Translations under genes and position numbers: made by a program | Shown here: positions 42,540-53,255 of the stretch, piece by piece | Position numbering within the stretch: the first letter of the stretch is position 1 | How the letters are laid out: the number at the start of each line of letters is the position of its first letter | Notes under the pieces: model-generated | What the model saw: only the letters and a program-made list of their open reading frames with translations | What the model was told of the DNA's origin: nothing | Database searches by the model: none | Source of the DNA: Metaphire vulgaris | Lineage: Eukaryota > Annelida > Clitellata > Crassiclitellata > Megascolecidae | Direction: 5' to 3' | DNA length: 64,000 bases | NCBI GenBank assembly: GCA_018105865.1 | Contig: CM030865.1 | Coordinates: 8,646,198-8,710,197 of the forward strand

Positions 42540-43030
42540 AACAGGTTTAACGCGATCGTGCTAATGAGTTTTAGCAATGTCCCGAGCAATAGAATTCTGA
42601 ATCCTTAGACAAGTGCTTCCCAGACTTTCCCCAGCCACGGCACACTATCATAGAAACAGTCGACGGCACACTGCAGCCGAAAAGCCAAAAAAACTCATCT
42701 GTGATCGTGATCTTTTCTTTTTCCCATACTGACAACCGAAAAAGGTCGTCACCTTATTTGCGACAATTTTCCAACATTTTGCCGCGGCACACTTCTAAAG
42801 TTGCTGTGACACAGGTTGGGAAGCACTGCCATAGAGGCTTTTGCACATTAGATTTGGCCAAACCATTGTATGAAGAATTACAATAATCAAGCCTACTGAG
42901 AACAAGATCATTGGCAAGAGAAATGACAGCAGATTTTGGCGCAAGATCACGAATACTTCGAATAGCTCAGATCTGCAAATGAACAGTTTTGCATACGTTA
43001 TTTATATGATCAATAAACGACATTAAAATA
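42540..43030 (-). pseudogene. L2-like LINE fragment, split by a hAT MITE
   Basis: MSFIDHINNVCKTVHLQI, then IRSIRDLAPKSAVISLAND, LVLSRLDYCNSSYNGLAKSN; past the insertion RIQNSIARDIAKTH. These are the L..IR and SRLDYCNSL and LQRIQNSAAR segments of L2 ORF2. Confidence 0.85.
42611..42828. mobile_element. hAT MITE in LINE, TSD CCTTAGAC/CCATAGAG
   Basis: Ends AAGTGCTTCCCA and TGGGAAGCACTG. Flanks 42603-42610 and 42829-42836 match at six of eight bases. The interior has CGGCACAC words near both ends and GACAACCGAAAAAGGTCGTC at 42730, a relative of the recurrent motif. Confidence 0.8.
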
Positions 43031-43101
43031 ATGGCAGTTAAAATGCTCAATTGGCCAATGTTCAGTTCAATTCAATGCCTGCTTCCTAGTGATGATGATG
43101 G

Positions 43102-43102
43102 C

Positions 43103-43145
<43 letters not shown>

Positions 43146-43170
43146 TAATAATAATAATAATAATAGTAAA
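43102..43170. repeat. (AAT)n microsatellite
   Basis: About 70 bp of AAT with small interruptions. Confidence 0.96.
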
Positions 43171-43330
43171 AATAATAACTGATTTTAAAGTGATTTAGTG
43201 GGATTTCTCCTGTGTTTGAAGACCACTGTCGCTCACATATCTCTCTATTTCAACTTTCGTTTGTTCGTTACAGCCGTTACCTTCCTTTCTACCAAAAAAC
43301 ACAATTCTCGATGTACAATACCAAATACTG

Positions 43331-43408
43331 CAGGGTGGCGCAAAAAACCAGACTATATATTAAACTCAAACCTATATGTAACTAGTCCGGTTTTTTTGCG
43401 CCACCCTG
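43331..43408. mobile_element. 78-bp palindromic MITE
   Basis: CAGGGTGGCGCAAAAAACC and, reversed, CAGGGTGGCGCAAAAAAACC, with AGACTA/GGACTA following; nearly the whole element is a hairpin. Confidence 0.8.
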
Positions 43409-43790
43409 TAGTAGGCCTACGCACGAGGCTGTCAGTCGCCGCCATTTTTTTATAAATATAAATCAAACTAGAATTTGAAATGCCTAATCTAATATCCTAC
43501 TATGCTAAAGTTACTTTTGTTAAGTTTTTAAAGTTACATTTAAAAGCATTCGCATTTAATGCAGTCTTTAATATCTAATTCACTCCCTATGTCTACTACC
43601 CTGGCACTACCGGTAAATAAATGTTGCTTGTACTTTCAAATTCGTTTCTTAGCCAATTGTTATTCATGCCCTCGAGTAGGAACATACTGTGGCTGTGAAA
43701 AACTGATCGTTTGGCACTTCTGCTTTGCTAGTCAATATCTCGTTGGTCTCTACTAATTCTCCTGTTAACCTCCGCTTTCTAGGGTAGTCA
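43409..43790. other. No gene recognised
   Basis: Nothing supported. Confidence 0.4.
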
Positions 43791-43798
43791 GTCTACAG

Positions 43799-44050
43799 CA
43801 GACATGGGTCAATTAAGTTTTAAGCAATTACAATTACATTACAATTATACGGATTTTTGTCAATTACAATTACAATTACAGCCAATCAATTGGGATCAAT
43901 TACAATTACAATTACACACACACATGACAATTACAATTACAATTACATGTAATTAAACTTTCCACAGATCAATTACAATTACAATTACATTGGCCAAATG
44001 TAATTAATTACAATTGAATTACAATTATAATTGTAATTGACCCATGTCTG
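43799..44050. mobile_element. hAT MITE with CAATTA arrays, TSD GTCTACAG/ATCTACAG
   Basis: The 17-bp ends CAGACATGGGTCAATTA and TAATTGACCCATGTCTG are perfect inverted repeats. Flanks 43791-43798 and 44051-44058 match at seven of eight. The whole interior is made of CAATTA words, which are also the last bases of the terminal repeat. Confidence 0.93.
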
Positions 44051-44194
44051 ATCTACAGTGCCTTAAACCTTACTTCATCCCTCAATCATATTGGTTGCTC
44101 TGCAAAGAACTCTTTTCGAAATCTCAACGTTTTTCTTCTCAGTATGGTTTTCATGTCTGAATGCAATATTCCAAATATGGACTTAAGCAAGTAA

Positions 44195-44270
44195 AGTAAG
44201 TAAAGTAAAATCTCGTGGATTTCTATAGCGCATTGGAAAGCAGCACAACAGTAACACCATTGTCTTATAA
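44195..44270 (-). repeat. 3' tail fragment of the AAGTAAAATCTC LINE family
   Basis: GTAAAGTAAAATCTCGTGGA, TATAGCGCATTGGAAAGCAG, CACAACAGTA. Confidence 0.75.
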
Positions 44271-45590
44271 AGATTCTAAAAATCCAGCGCATTTCCAGTA
44301 GAAATTTACATTTAATTTGATTGCAATAATCAGCCACAGAGCCTAAGTTACATTTGATTTGATTGAAATAATCAGCCACAGAGCCTAAGTTGTGTGATCT
44401 GTAGTTAACTTCAACTGAGTGCTCTCCTTCATGAGGTTCTGGTCGAATGTCACGGTGACTGGTTCCAGGTCGCATGAGTTAAGACGTGCTGGAGAACTGT
44501 GTGCAGACTATTAGCGGTGATTTATTCGGTGACTCAGTCATTCGATGTCAACTGCTCATACATAGGCCTACATCTTGCCCAGGTGGCCGGTAAAATGGTC
44601 TTTCAGTGTTATCCAGGCACGGCCCTGTGAAATAAACAGGCCGATCGCTTAAGGTCGCATCCTGGAGAGAATTTCGTTGAACGACATCGAAAGAGAGAAT
44701 GTGTCGTTTACTTTAATCAAGTTCTCTGTTGGAAATAGTTCTTGTGTCTAAATGCGATTGCACAGCGGTGGTACGCAGATCGTAACAGCCGACAACACAA
44801 GAGCAGCATAATAATAATCATCATCAGATGGAAAACTGAGAAAAGAACCTTCTTCGAATGAATTCATTTGTTAGGTTCGTCTGATCGATGAGAAGAGAAC
44901 TGATAAATTGATTTCCATTTAGACTGTCTGTTGCTTTTGGATTTAATTAAGGCCAACTGAACAGTGTGGTTTCGGCGTTACAGTTTGATTGCCTTGAGCG
45001 ACACCTGCCGATCGAGAACATCTACAACGATATACGCAGATACAGTTAGAACAAGAAGAGCTATTTGCGGACAATGAAGCGTCAGATGGAAATGGTCGAT
45101 GGATGGATCTCGGTGCAGAGGAAGACAATTGACAATGTCTGACAAGAGACTTGCGACTCTTCAGCTGATGCATCGTGCTTAAAAATACAAAAATGAACTG
45201 CGTCGAGATTTCTATTCTTCGCGAATAATCACCTGTCGGTTCGGAGCAGCGGAAGTGTATATATAAGGCAAGCGGTCTGACCATCTTCAACGCATTCGAG
45301 TATTGACCGGAGTCTAAGCAGGAAAAGCGAGCATTTTGCCGTTTACGGGAAGGACGGAAGAACGAATTTTCCAGCGAAAGAATTTTAAATTCTCAGGGAA
45401 CGATTTCGTAAATGCTTTTGGTTATAATAGAATAAAGGACAGTTTGTGTCATATAGTTTACCTTTAAGATGCGCTTAAAAAGGTGCTATTGAAATAAATG
45501 CACTAAAAATAATGACAGTTAGTGGCAGCAGTATTAGCAGCAGCCGAAGTATAGTAGAGTAGGCCTATTAGTATTAGACTATTAGTATTA
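44271..45590. other. No gene recognised
   Basis: A tandem of two ~60-bp copies of TTTGATTGNAATAATCAGCC near 44310 and 44355; TATATATAAGG at 45258 could be a TATA box, but no transcript is evident. Confidence 0.4.
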
Positions 45591-45636
45591 GTAGTAGTTG
45601 TAGTATTAGTATTAGTATTAGTATTAGTATTAGTAT

Positions 45637-45693
<57 letters not shown>

Positions 45694-45695
45694 GC
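45590..45695. repeat. (TAG)n/(ATTAGT)n microsatellite
   Basis: AGTATT hexamers followed by pure TAG triplets. Confidence 0.97.
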
Positions 45696-45800
45696 CTAGT
45701 AGTAAATGGCAGCGGTAGTAGTAGACTATCAGTAGCAGTAGAATGGTTGTTAATAGAACTCTTAGAATTATTCATCGATTGATGTGTTACTGTATTTTCG

Positions 45801-45985
45801 CAGTGGCGGCTCTAAGGCGGATGAACCAGTTCATTGCAAAATATTCACAATGTTCGTGATAGACTTAAAGAGCAGAGGATAAAAATTGTTGAATGCGATG
45901 ATTCTTTATTTGAAGGTGACAAAACCAGTCCCGGTCCCATTCGATTCTCAGACGTCCCCAACAGGCAAACCCTAGGCCGCCACTG
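45801..45985. mobile_element. MITE candidate with CAGTGGCGGC ends
   Basis: Left CAGTGGCGGCTCTAAGG, right CCTAGGCCGCCACTG. The TIR is hAT-like, but the 8-bp flanks do not match, so two separate ends or a decayed TSD are possible. Confidence 0.55.
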
Positions 45986-46186
45986 TGCTGGTTGACGATT
46001 CGAAGGGCTGCGAGATGTCGCCCCTCGCCCCTCTGCTGCTGCTGCTGCTGCGGAGCACCGAAGGGCCATACACTGGCCCCGATTTCAACGCAGTCGACAC
46101 ACGTCGACGGTCGATTTTGCGTCCAATATGGCGCTCGCCGCTTCTCCTGCGCTCCGATCGCCCACTGAGACGGCGCTGAGCGATCG

Positions 46187-47634
46187 ATGTCTGTAATAAA
46201 CGAAAGCGCCGCCGAGGATGGTCCGGATAATGTCACGTGGTCCGATCAACCGGAACCGGAACTTCACGTGGTTCTCGTTCAGTTCACCTCGATCCTGCTT
46301 CTGTCCGTCGTCTGTATATCGGGCAACCTGCTGCTTTTGACGATCGTCTGGAGAACGCGTCCACTCCGCACCATCAGCAACGCCCTGATCGTCAACCTGA
46401 GCGTCGCCGATCTCCTGACCGCCACGCTTGTTCTTCCGGCGTTTTCCGCTTCCGTTTTTCAGCCAGATTCGGTGTCCAGTCAGGACTCAGTATGCACGGT
46501 CATCGGTCTGGTCACTCAGCTCCTGTCCATGGAGACCATGTCCACCCTGGGGTCCATAGCCCTCGACAGATACATCAACATCTGCCATCCTCTTCGCTAT
46601 CAGGCCCTGGTCACGAAACCCAAGATGGCGCTTGTGGTTGGGATGACGTGGGTTCAGTCGTCCGTTCTCGCTCTGCTTCCGGTCTGCGGCTTCGGTCGCT
46701 ATCGTTTCCGGTCGGCCATACTTCCGCTGTGCAGCCTCGATCTCCTTAGCAACCGGGCGTTCTCGTTCCTCGTTCTTGGCGTCGTCATCGCTCCGTCGTT
46801 CTTGTGGTTGGCGTCTGCTACGGAAGCATCCTGAAGGCGGCAGAGTCCAGGCGAAGAAGATCTTCGACCTGAACTGGTGAACGCACGGGCGCAGCTGGGC
46901 TCCTGGCGGACCAGGGGCTCTCCTCAGGGTCGCGTCTTCATCGGTCGAGGAAGACGGCGACAGCGGCGGCGACGACGCAGCGCCACTGCCAACGCCATCC
47001 ACCCGACGGACCCCGCCTCCTCCTCCGTCTCCGTCTCCGCCTCCTCCGCCTCCGCCTCCTCCGCCGCCGTGAAGGCCCCGGACAGAGCCCGGTCTCCGGT
47101 GGAGGCGTGGCGCAGCGCAGCCGTCCGGATGATGGAAGATCCGGAGAGTCTGTGGATGAGAGCGGTCACGAAGATTCGAAAGACAATGAAGCAGGTGAGA
47201 GCCGCGAAGACGGTCGTCGTCATCATCGGCGGTTACGTCAGCTGCTGGGTTCCCTACGTCATCATTCTCGTCGTCACTCTCGTACGTCAGGAGTACGTCA
47301 CCGGTTACGTCATCAACTTCGTCGTGACGTTTTCGCCTTTTCCAGCTGTTTCGTCGATCCACTCATCTGCATCTTCGTCAACCGGGACTTCTGGACCGGC
47401 TTCAAGGCCGTCCTGGGACTGCGAAGGCGCGCCCTGGTGCGGAAGGCGGCGACGGCGGCAGCGACCGTCTTCGCCGATTCGGCCTCTGCCTCGTCTTTGG
47501 CCGGCGGCGGCGGCCAGAGAGAGACATGCGCGTCGCCTTCGATGAGTTCCTGCGATGCTCTTCAGTGGACCTCATTTCGTGAGAAATGGAACGATCTAAG
47601 ACAGACAGACGCTAGTCCCGTGGACGTACTATAG
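46187..47634 (+). pseudogene. Class A (rhodopsin-like) GPCR, frameshifted
   Basis: From an ATG at 46187: an N-terminus with NES and NVT glycosylation sites; TM1 LLLSVVCISGNLLLLTIVW; TM2 NALIVNLSVADLLTATLVLP; a cysteine then TM3 ending TLGSIALDRYINICHPLRY (the DRY motif); TM4 VVGMTWVQSSVLALLPVCGF; a second loop cysteine (LPLCSLD). Within TM5 (near 46800) the frame shifts by one base to give VVGVCYGSILKAAESR. It returns to the first frame through a GC-rich loop 3 for TM6 (VVVIIGGYVSCWVPYVIILV), then shifts by one base at 47335 to reach FSSCFVDPLICIFVNRDF (a DPLIC variant of NPxxY) and a C-terminal tail ending at 47634. No lysine is present in TM7, so it is not a visual-type opsin. The receptor type is unknown. 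Base composition is much more GC-rich than surrounding DNA. It is either a decaying gene or one with sequencing indels. Confidence 0.8.
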
Positions 47635-48770
47635 AAAACAGCCTGAAATCACTACACGATGTCTTCTTTCAAGTTACATCATCGATTATCTGTTACCTGT
47701 TTTGATCTTAACCTGATTAAAATAATAACTTTGTCTAGAAATCAGCTCTAAAAATCATTAAAATAAGTAGGAGAAAAAAGGGATAATGGCAGAATTTTCA
47801 CGTTAAGATTGCAAACACATGACCTTATTCAATCCAAATCGACTTTGAGCCCATAAAATCTAACATAATGAAAATTCAAGTAAACCATCTGAGTTAGCGA
47901 GTAGACTCTAAGGCTTCGATGTTTCGTCTAAAATCAAAAAAATTGTTGCTGCTATCGATAATCAATTTATCTCGGTTCTCACTTACTTAGACTGCGTGTC
48001 TTTGGCTATTCTATTGTTGATGCATTTAGTTATTGTGTCCTGCGCATCGCATTAATTATGAACTGTTCAACTGTAAATGTCTGCGTAAACTTTATTTCAG
48101 TTTGTTAAATTTATTTTAAATTGTTCTAAAACGTTTATTCAAGAATGTTCGAAAGATGTTCGCGTTGGTTGAATTTGTTTGTCATTTAGAACGAAGAAGA
48201 ATTTTGTACAAAGAATTGAAAAATCGAAATGAAAAAATTAATAGTTGTTTATTAAAACGCTTTTGACTGCAACTGTCACGATGTGTTTTTCATGAATTTG
48301 AAAGTATTCACTTCATTTGACGATCCGACAAAAGGGAGAGTTCCAAATACCTGAAACACTAAACATCTCTTATCAAGTTCAACTTTAATTAAAAGTAGCC
48401 TATAATTTAAAAAATATCTAGGTAGGGTAGGGTAGGGGAGAGGGAGACCGATAAACACCAAAATGGTTGAACTGCAGTCGGAGATCGGTCTTGGGCCAGT
48501 GTTCCAACCCATGAATAACTAGAACACTGTGAAACTAAACTGATTTCATATATCCGCATGTAAATGCAATAGCATCAGGCATAGTGAGTGATGAAATAAT
48601 CAATAGCAATTAGACGTGCGTTTCTGCTGACAGGTGAACATTCCAGTGGCATTTAGGGCATCTCTTGCTTACACCGACTGATAGATCGATCTCCCGTTTG
48701 AGTGCATTTCCGAATTTTGTGCATTGGCATCAGTGGCGTCGCCAGGGCTCCGGATTAGGAGGGGGCCGAG
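47635..48770. other. No gene recognised
   Basis: AT-rich; includes the 3' flank of the GPCR. A GTAGGGTAGGG run lies at 48422. Nothing else supported. Confidence 0.4.
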
Positions 48771-48956
48771 CAGTGGCGTCGCAAGGAATTTTGGGTTGAG
48801 GGCAAAAGAGGGCTAGCGTGTCAGATTTTTTACCCCCACCCCACACACCCCTCTACAAAAAAACTTCACCGGATTTGATCGAATCTGATAGGTGGTCTGG
48901 TCTGGGTCAGGGGAGCAGTTGCCCCATTTGCCCTCCTCCCCGTGGCGACGCTAATG
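48771..48956. mobile_element. hAT MITE, TSD GGGCCGAG/GGACCGAG
   Basis: Ends CAGTGGCGTCGC and, reversed, CATTAGCGTCGC. Flanks 48763-48770 and 48957-48964 match at seven of eight. A second left-end-like sequence, CAGTGGCGTCGCCAGG, lies just outside at 48731. Confidence 0.85.
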
Positions 48957-49079
48957 GGACCGAGACTTCTACACACCGAAATTTCCAGTCCTGGGTAGGG
49001 GACTTGAGGGAGCACTGGAGGACAGACGCCTTTGTACATTGCTGAACTTTTCGCCATCGTTTTCCGCCGCGTCGCATAA

Positions 49080-49292
49080 CCTGCTCTGCTCTGTTGACCG
49101 CACGTATGTTCATGCCCTTAGACCACGTACCACTCTCACCCAGCGTCTGTCAATCGGCGTAGCTGTACCCGGGCCCTCTCCTTTGAATGAGCTGTCTCCC
49201 GTCGACTCGTGCCTCACTTCTTACTCCCACATTCAGTTCATTGCTAAGACTAAAGTCTCAATATCTTATCAGGAACGCCTCTGAGTAGAAAT
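49080..49292 (+). pseudogene. Probable LINE C-terminal fragment
   Basis: RTTLTQRLSIGVAVPGPSPL, then NELSPVDSCL, resembles a frame-shifted RAFSVAGPRLWNELP type C-terminus. It is cut by the hAT element at 49293. Confidence 0.45.
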
Positions 49293-49713
49293 CAGAGATG
49301 TCCATGGGTTGCGTTAACCCATGGGTTGGATTGGATTGGGTTGGGTTGGGTCAGACTTTTCCATATTAATGGTGGGTTGGGTTGGGTCAGAAACTAAGTC
49401 ATGGTTTAAGAAACTGTAATGTATTACAGTGGGTTGGGTCAAGTAAACCTATTACCGGCATGGGCTGGGTTGGGTTGAAGATTTGATATTTGATATTCTG
49501 ACATCCAGAAGTCTCCGTCACTCGACACATTCAAGAAACGCCTCAAGTCCTGGCTATTCAGAACTAGTTACTGTATTTAGTTATTTAGTTATGTAATGTG
49601 TTCGCGCAGTCTGTCGACTAGTCACCACACTAATCTTGACTTTACTTACTTACTTACTTACTTGATAGGTTGGGTTAGATTGCGTTCTAAAAATGGATCC
49701 ATGGACATTTCTA
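49293..49713. mobile_element. hAT element with GGTTGG arrays, TSD GTAGAAAT
   Basis: Exact 8-bp duplications at 49285-49292 and 49714-49721. Ends CAGAGATGTCCATGG and, reversed, TAGAAATGTCCATGG. The left interior is made of GGGTT words; a LINE 3' end (about 49500-49668) is inserted inside. Confidence 0.9.
49500..49668 (+). pseudogene. LINE 3' end with TTAC tail
   Basis: SPSLDTFKKRLKSWLFRTSY is the usual final coding stretch, followed by TAGTTATTTAGTTATG and CTTTACTTACTTACTTACTT. Confidence 0.75.
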
Positions 49714-49734
49714 GTAGAAATACAAGAGGCTCTA

Positions 49735-50820
49735 GTAGTAGTAGTAGTAGTAGACTTCTTTAGCGCCATTGTAGTAGTACATCTGCACCAGTCGATGGTC
49801 GCTTTAGTGAATAATCGTAGTCGTGAATCATTGTCCGTGGTGAATCGAGGTTGTAATCCAAAGGTCAGTCCGTACTTCCAGATTCCAGGTTAAGGCGGAT
49901 ATGCAGTCAGGAATAGATGTGTTTTAAGCCTAGACCTGAAGGTAGTAAGACAATCAGTTTGGCGGACCTGTACCGGCAGAGAATTCCAAAGTCTGGGTCC
50001 GGCGACAGAAAAAGCACGTTTTCCAGTAGTAGTCCTGCTATAGGGTATGTAGAGAATAGTAGCATCAGATGACCTCGTTGAGTGCTGGTTTTCTTGAGCA
50101 GTCAGTAACGATCGGAGATACATTGGCTGATTTGTGTGGAGCGTCTTATGCACAATGGGACTTATCTTGAATTCAATTCTTTGTTTGACAGGTAGCCAAT
50201 GAAGTGATTTTAGGATCGGTGTGATGTGCTCATATTTGGCAGTTCCAGTGATAGCCCTGGCTAATGAATTTTGAATCCTTTGCAGGCGGTTTAAGTCGGA
50301 TTTTGAAATACCAGTATACAGTGAATTGCAATAGTCGAGACGACTCGATACCAAAGCGTTGGCCAGAGGAATAAGTGCAGAGGAAGGGATGAGGTGTCTA
50401 ATCCTCCTTACATCTCGTATGTTATAGTGAGCAGAACGGCAGACGAAGGCAATGTGTTCTGAGAATGAGAGGTGATTATCAAAAATAACTCCAAGATTTC
50501 GAGCAGACTGAGAGGGATGAATCGGTGAAGTGCCAAAGGAAAGACAGGTTGATGACAAGTCAATCTTCTTAAGCTGAGGTGGTGTTCCTATCAGTAGAAA
50601 TTGGGTTTTTCCTGGATTTAGGAGAAGTTTGTTTTTATTCATCCAAGTGTGCACAGAAGCCAGAATGCTTGACAGACGTTCCAGGGATGGTAAGGTAGAT
50701 GGTTGATCGAAACTCAGGAAAATTTGGGTATCGTCTGCGTACAAATGATAAGCAGCATTTTGCAAGGTGAGAAGGTGACTGAGAGGGGCAGTGTAGAGTG
50801 TAAAAGACACTAGACACTGG
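49735..50820 (-). pseudogene. L2-like LINE ORF2, C-terminal half
   Basis: A long open stretch: HLYADDTQIFLSFDQPSTLP (catalytic YADD), WMNKNKLLLNPGKTQFLLIG, SARNLGVIFDNHLSFSEHIA, LVSSRLDYCNSLYTGISKSD, LNRLQRIQNSLARAITG, LKSLHWLPVKQRIEFKIS, GKRAFSVAGPRLWNSLPVQV, TFRSRLKTHLFLTAYPP. Only the part from motif C onward is present. The 3' UTR ends TTTAGCGCC and a (TAG)n tail at about 49735-49752. Coding is open for nearly 300 residues, so this copy is fairly young. Confidence 0.92.
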
Positions 50821-50822
50821 TG

Positions 50823-50936
50823 CGAAATCTTGGAGTTATTTTTGATAATCACCTCTCATTCTCAGAACACATTGCCTTCGTCTGCCGTTCTGCTCACTAT
50901 AACATACGAGATGTAAGGAGGATTAGACACCTCATC
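50823..50936 (+). repeat. 114-bp inverted copy of LINE segment 50388-50501
   Basis: Plus-strand CGAAATCTTGGAGTTATTTT through GGATTAGACACCTCATC is, by eye, the exact reverse complement of 50388-50501. The spacer is about 320 bp, so transcripts across it could form a long hairpin. It starts a few bases from the 5' break of the LINE. Confidence 0.95.
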
Positions 50937-51214
50937 TGGCCTCTAGACACTGTAAGCCTCTCATCATATTACACTGCAATGTTGTGCTGGAGCATGACCG
51001 GTCTAAATGTTGGAATAAGCATGACGATTAGTATGACAACAATTGTGGGAATCGAATTCGAAATGTTTTCGATAGAAGATCAGAAACTTGACACTGCACC
51101 AATATCAGCAAACTCTTATGAATCAGCAAGAGCATAACTTACAATGGACTTTATTCTTTTGCTGGACCATTTCAGTCCACTGATATTTTAATTCTGATAT
51201 TTCCATTTTGATTT

Positions 51215-51600
51215 CTGCTTTTTTCGATCGATCTGTCATCCTCGCGGCTAATATACAGATGACAGATAGAAAAAATCAGGCTGAAATTATCACTGGCAGC
51301 CACAAAGGAGACGAAGTGTGTGCATCCCTCGTATTGACTTCGTTTCAAACAACGAAATTCTACCATTCAAACTCTGAAACGCCGTCAATTTCCAGTTGTG
51401 TTAGCATTTGCTATGACAATAATTAATAAAGCTCAGGGACAATCGTCTGATCGCGTGGGAGTTTATTTACCAGAACCAGTCTTTGCTCATGGACAATTAT
51501 TGTGCGTTGTCCTCACCAGATGTCGCAACCATACTAATTTAAAAGTCCTCATCAACATTTATGGCGATCAAGGAAAATTTTGTGTCCCACTTTTCTCCTT
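51215..51600 (+). pseudogene. Helitron helicase C-terminal fragment
   Basis: Across two frames: QAEIITGSHKGDEVC, RRQFPVVLAFAMTIINKAQG, QSSDRVGVYLPEPVFAHGQL, then NHTNLKVLI. These are the last conserved motifs of the Pif1-type helicase in Helitron RepHel proteins (RQFPV..AFAMTINK.QGQ). The stretch has one duplicated isoleucine (TIINK), indels, and leads to a Helitron 3' end 300 bp downstream. Confidence 0.88.
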
Positions 51601-51866
51601 GGAACCCCCGTAAATGGTTTAAGTCATATTTTTATATAGAAACATATCTTTTCGCAGAATTCGTATTATTCTACCACAATTTTCGAAAAATAGTTGGCAA
51701 CTTCTTTGTCAACACTTTTTTGTTTCTGTACCAAGCGCCCCCAGTCGACTAATCTGTGAATGGGCGTTAACTCGGTTGAAGGCAAAGGCGGCGAGTTAAG
51801 GACAATTAATAGCGCAAAATACTATAGTATTTGCCAAAAAAATCGAGTAGTAAAACAGCCATTTCC

Positions 51867-51895
51867 CCCGTCACTTTTGACGGGTTAACAGCTAG
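51867..51895 (+). other. Helitron 3' terminus: hairpin plus CTAG
   Basis: CCCGTCA-CTTT-TGACGGG (51867-51884) forms a 7-bp stem; CTAG follows after seven bases (51892-51895) and is followed by T. This is the expected RC-end structure of a Helitron in the same orientation as the helicase fragment. Confidence 0.88.
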
Positions 51896-51949
51896 TTCCT
51901 ATATAATTCCCTTAATAATCAACCAAAATAATAGTTAGTTGACGAACTT

Positions 51950-52022
51950 TTTTGCTTTCCAGAATTTTTTCCGAAGTTGGGAACCATAACCTCCATTGCG
52001 AGAAATCTTGGCTACGCCACTG
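51950..52022. mobile_element. hAT MITE right-end fragment
   Basis: AACTTTTTTGCTTTCCAG (a damaged form of the recurrent motif) and the end CTTGGCTACGCCACTG. Confidence 0.55.
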
Positions 52023-52214
52023 TATATTAATAAGGACACATGACTGTCAATTGATATGACGCATACGTATCATGCTTTTAAACAGACATTGGCGTGACCT
52101 TTGTGTGGACTGAAGGCAAATACGTAAAAACTTCAAGGGCTTCGGTGATTACATGAGACTCAGGTGTTTTCAGTGGCGTATTAACCATTAAGCAGACTAA
52201 GAACGTGCTTAGGG

Positions 52215-52265
52215 CACCCGGGCCAAACGGGCACCAGGGCCAAACGGGCACAAGGGCCAAACGGG
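52215..52265. repeat. Short GGGCCAAACGGGCA tandem repeat
   Basis: Three units of GGGCCAAACGGGCAC immediately left of the hAT MITE. Confidence 0.85.
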
Positions 52266-52560
52266 CAGAGGCGTAGCGAGGGTATCCGGCGTCCGGGGGC
52301 AAAGTGTACCGTTGGCGCCCCCAACACTGCTGACGAGCAAAAAAGGTCGTCACTTCGTTCTCTCGGCGCCCCTCCCCTCAACTCTCTACGGCGCCCCTCT
52401 CCTAATACTCCTGACGAGCAAACAAAGTCGCCGCATTTCTTTCTTCTTTCTTATTATTTATTTGACTGTTTAACTTACCCCAAAACCCCGATTTTGGCGC
52501 CCTCTCACCTCGGCGACAGGGGACATATGCCCCCTCCTGCCCCTCTTCGCTACGCCTCTG
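52266..52560. mobile_element. hAT MITE, TSD CAAACGGG
   Basis: Exact 8-bp duplications at 52258-52265 and 52561-52568; the target is the tandem repeat to its left, so the TSD needs that caution. Ends CAGAGGCGTAGCG and CGCTACGCCTCTG. Contains GACGAGCAAAAAAGGTCGTC at 52332 and a variant at 52411. Near-identical to 27570-27851 by eye. Confidence 0.92.
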
Positions 52561-52837
52561 CAAACGGGCAAGGGCACAAAGTTGAGGAAGAAAAACGCGA
52601 ATGAAGATTCTAAAAAATTGACAGATCTTGTGCAAATTTATCATAATGACATCTTTCACTGACACGTGACTATGATACGTGAAACTTGTGAAATATATAA
52701 AATAGATATTCTATTGCTTTTTTAGAACTTTATGTCTGGCTACGTTGGCTCAGGGTGTACATCATATTGCTTTAATATATAGACATATTTTTTGTGCTTC
52801 AGCAGCCTGCATTGTTTATCTGGTCGCACAGGTCAAC

Positions 52838-52839
52838 GA

Positions 52840-52871
<32 letters not shown>

Positions 52872-52887
52872 GCTGCTACTGCTGCTG

Positions 52888-52919
<32 letters not shown>

Positions 52920-52920
52920 G

Positions 52921-52951
<31 letters not shown>

Positions 52952-53194
52952 CACTACTACCACTACTACTATTACCACCACCACCACCACCACCACCACC
53001 ACCACCGCCACCGCCACTGCTACCACCACTGGCCACTGCTGCTGCTGCTGCCACCACCACCACCACCACCACCACCACCACCACTGCCACTGCCACTGCC
53101 ACCACTGCCACCGCCACCACTGCCACCGCCACCGCCACCGCCACTCCCACTGCCATTGCCACTGCCACTGCCACTGCCACTGCCACTGCCACTT

Positions 53195-53247
<53 letters not shown>

Positions 53248-53255
53248 TTGTCTGA
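52838..53255. repeat. Compound CTG/CTA/CCA/CCACTG microsatellite
   Basis: About 420 bp of trinucleotide and hexanucleotide repeats with ordered sub-blocks: CTG, CTA, ACC, CTG, ACC, then CCACTG, then CTA. It produces polyleucine, polythreonine and polyproline frames in all phases; none is treated as coding. Confidence 0.98.

Noticed and set aside
45258..45268. TATA box upstream of the GPCR
   Set aside because: TATATATAAGG lies over 900 bp upstream with no other promoter element; AT-rich DNA yields such words by chance.
46487..47362. 291-codon minus-strand frame opposite the GPCR
   Set aside because: GC-rich antisense shadow of the receptor coding sequence, with glycine runs and no domain.
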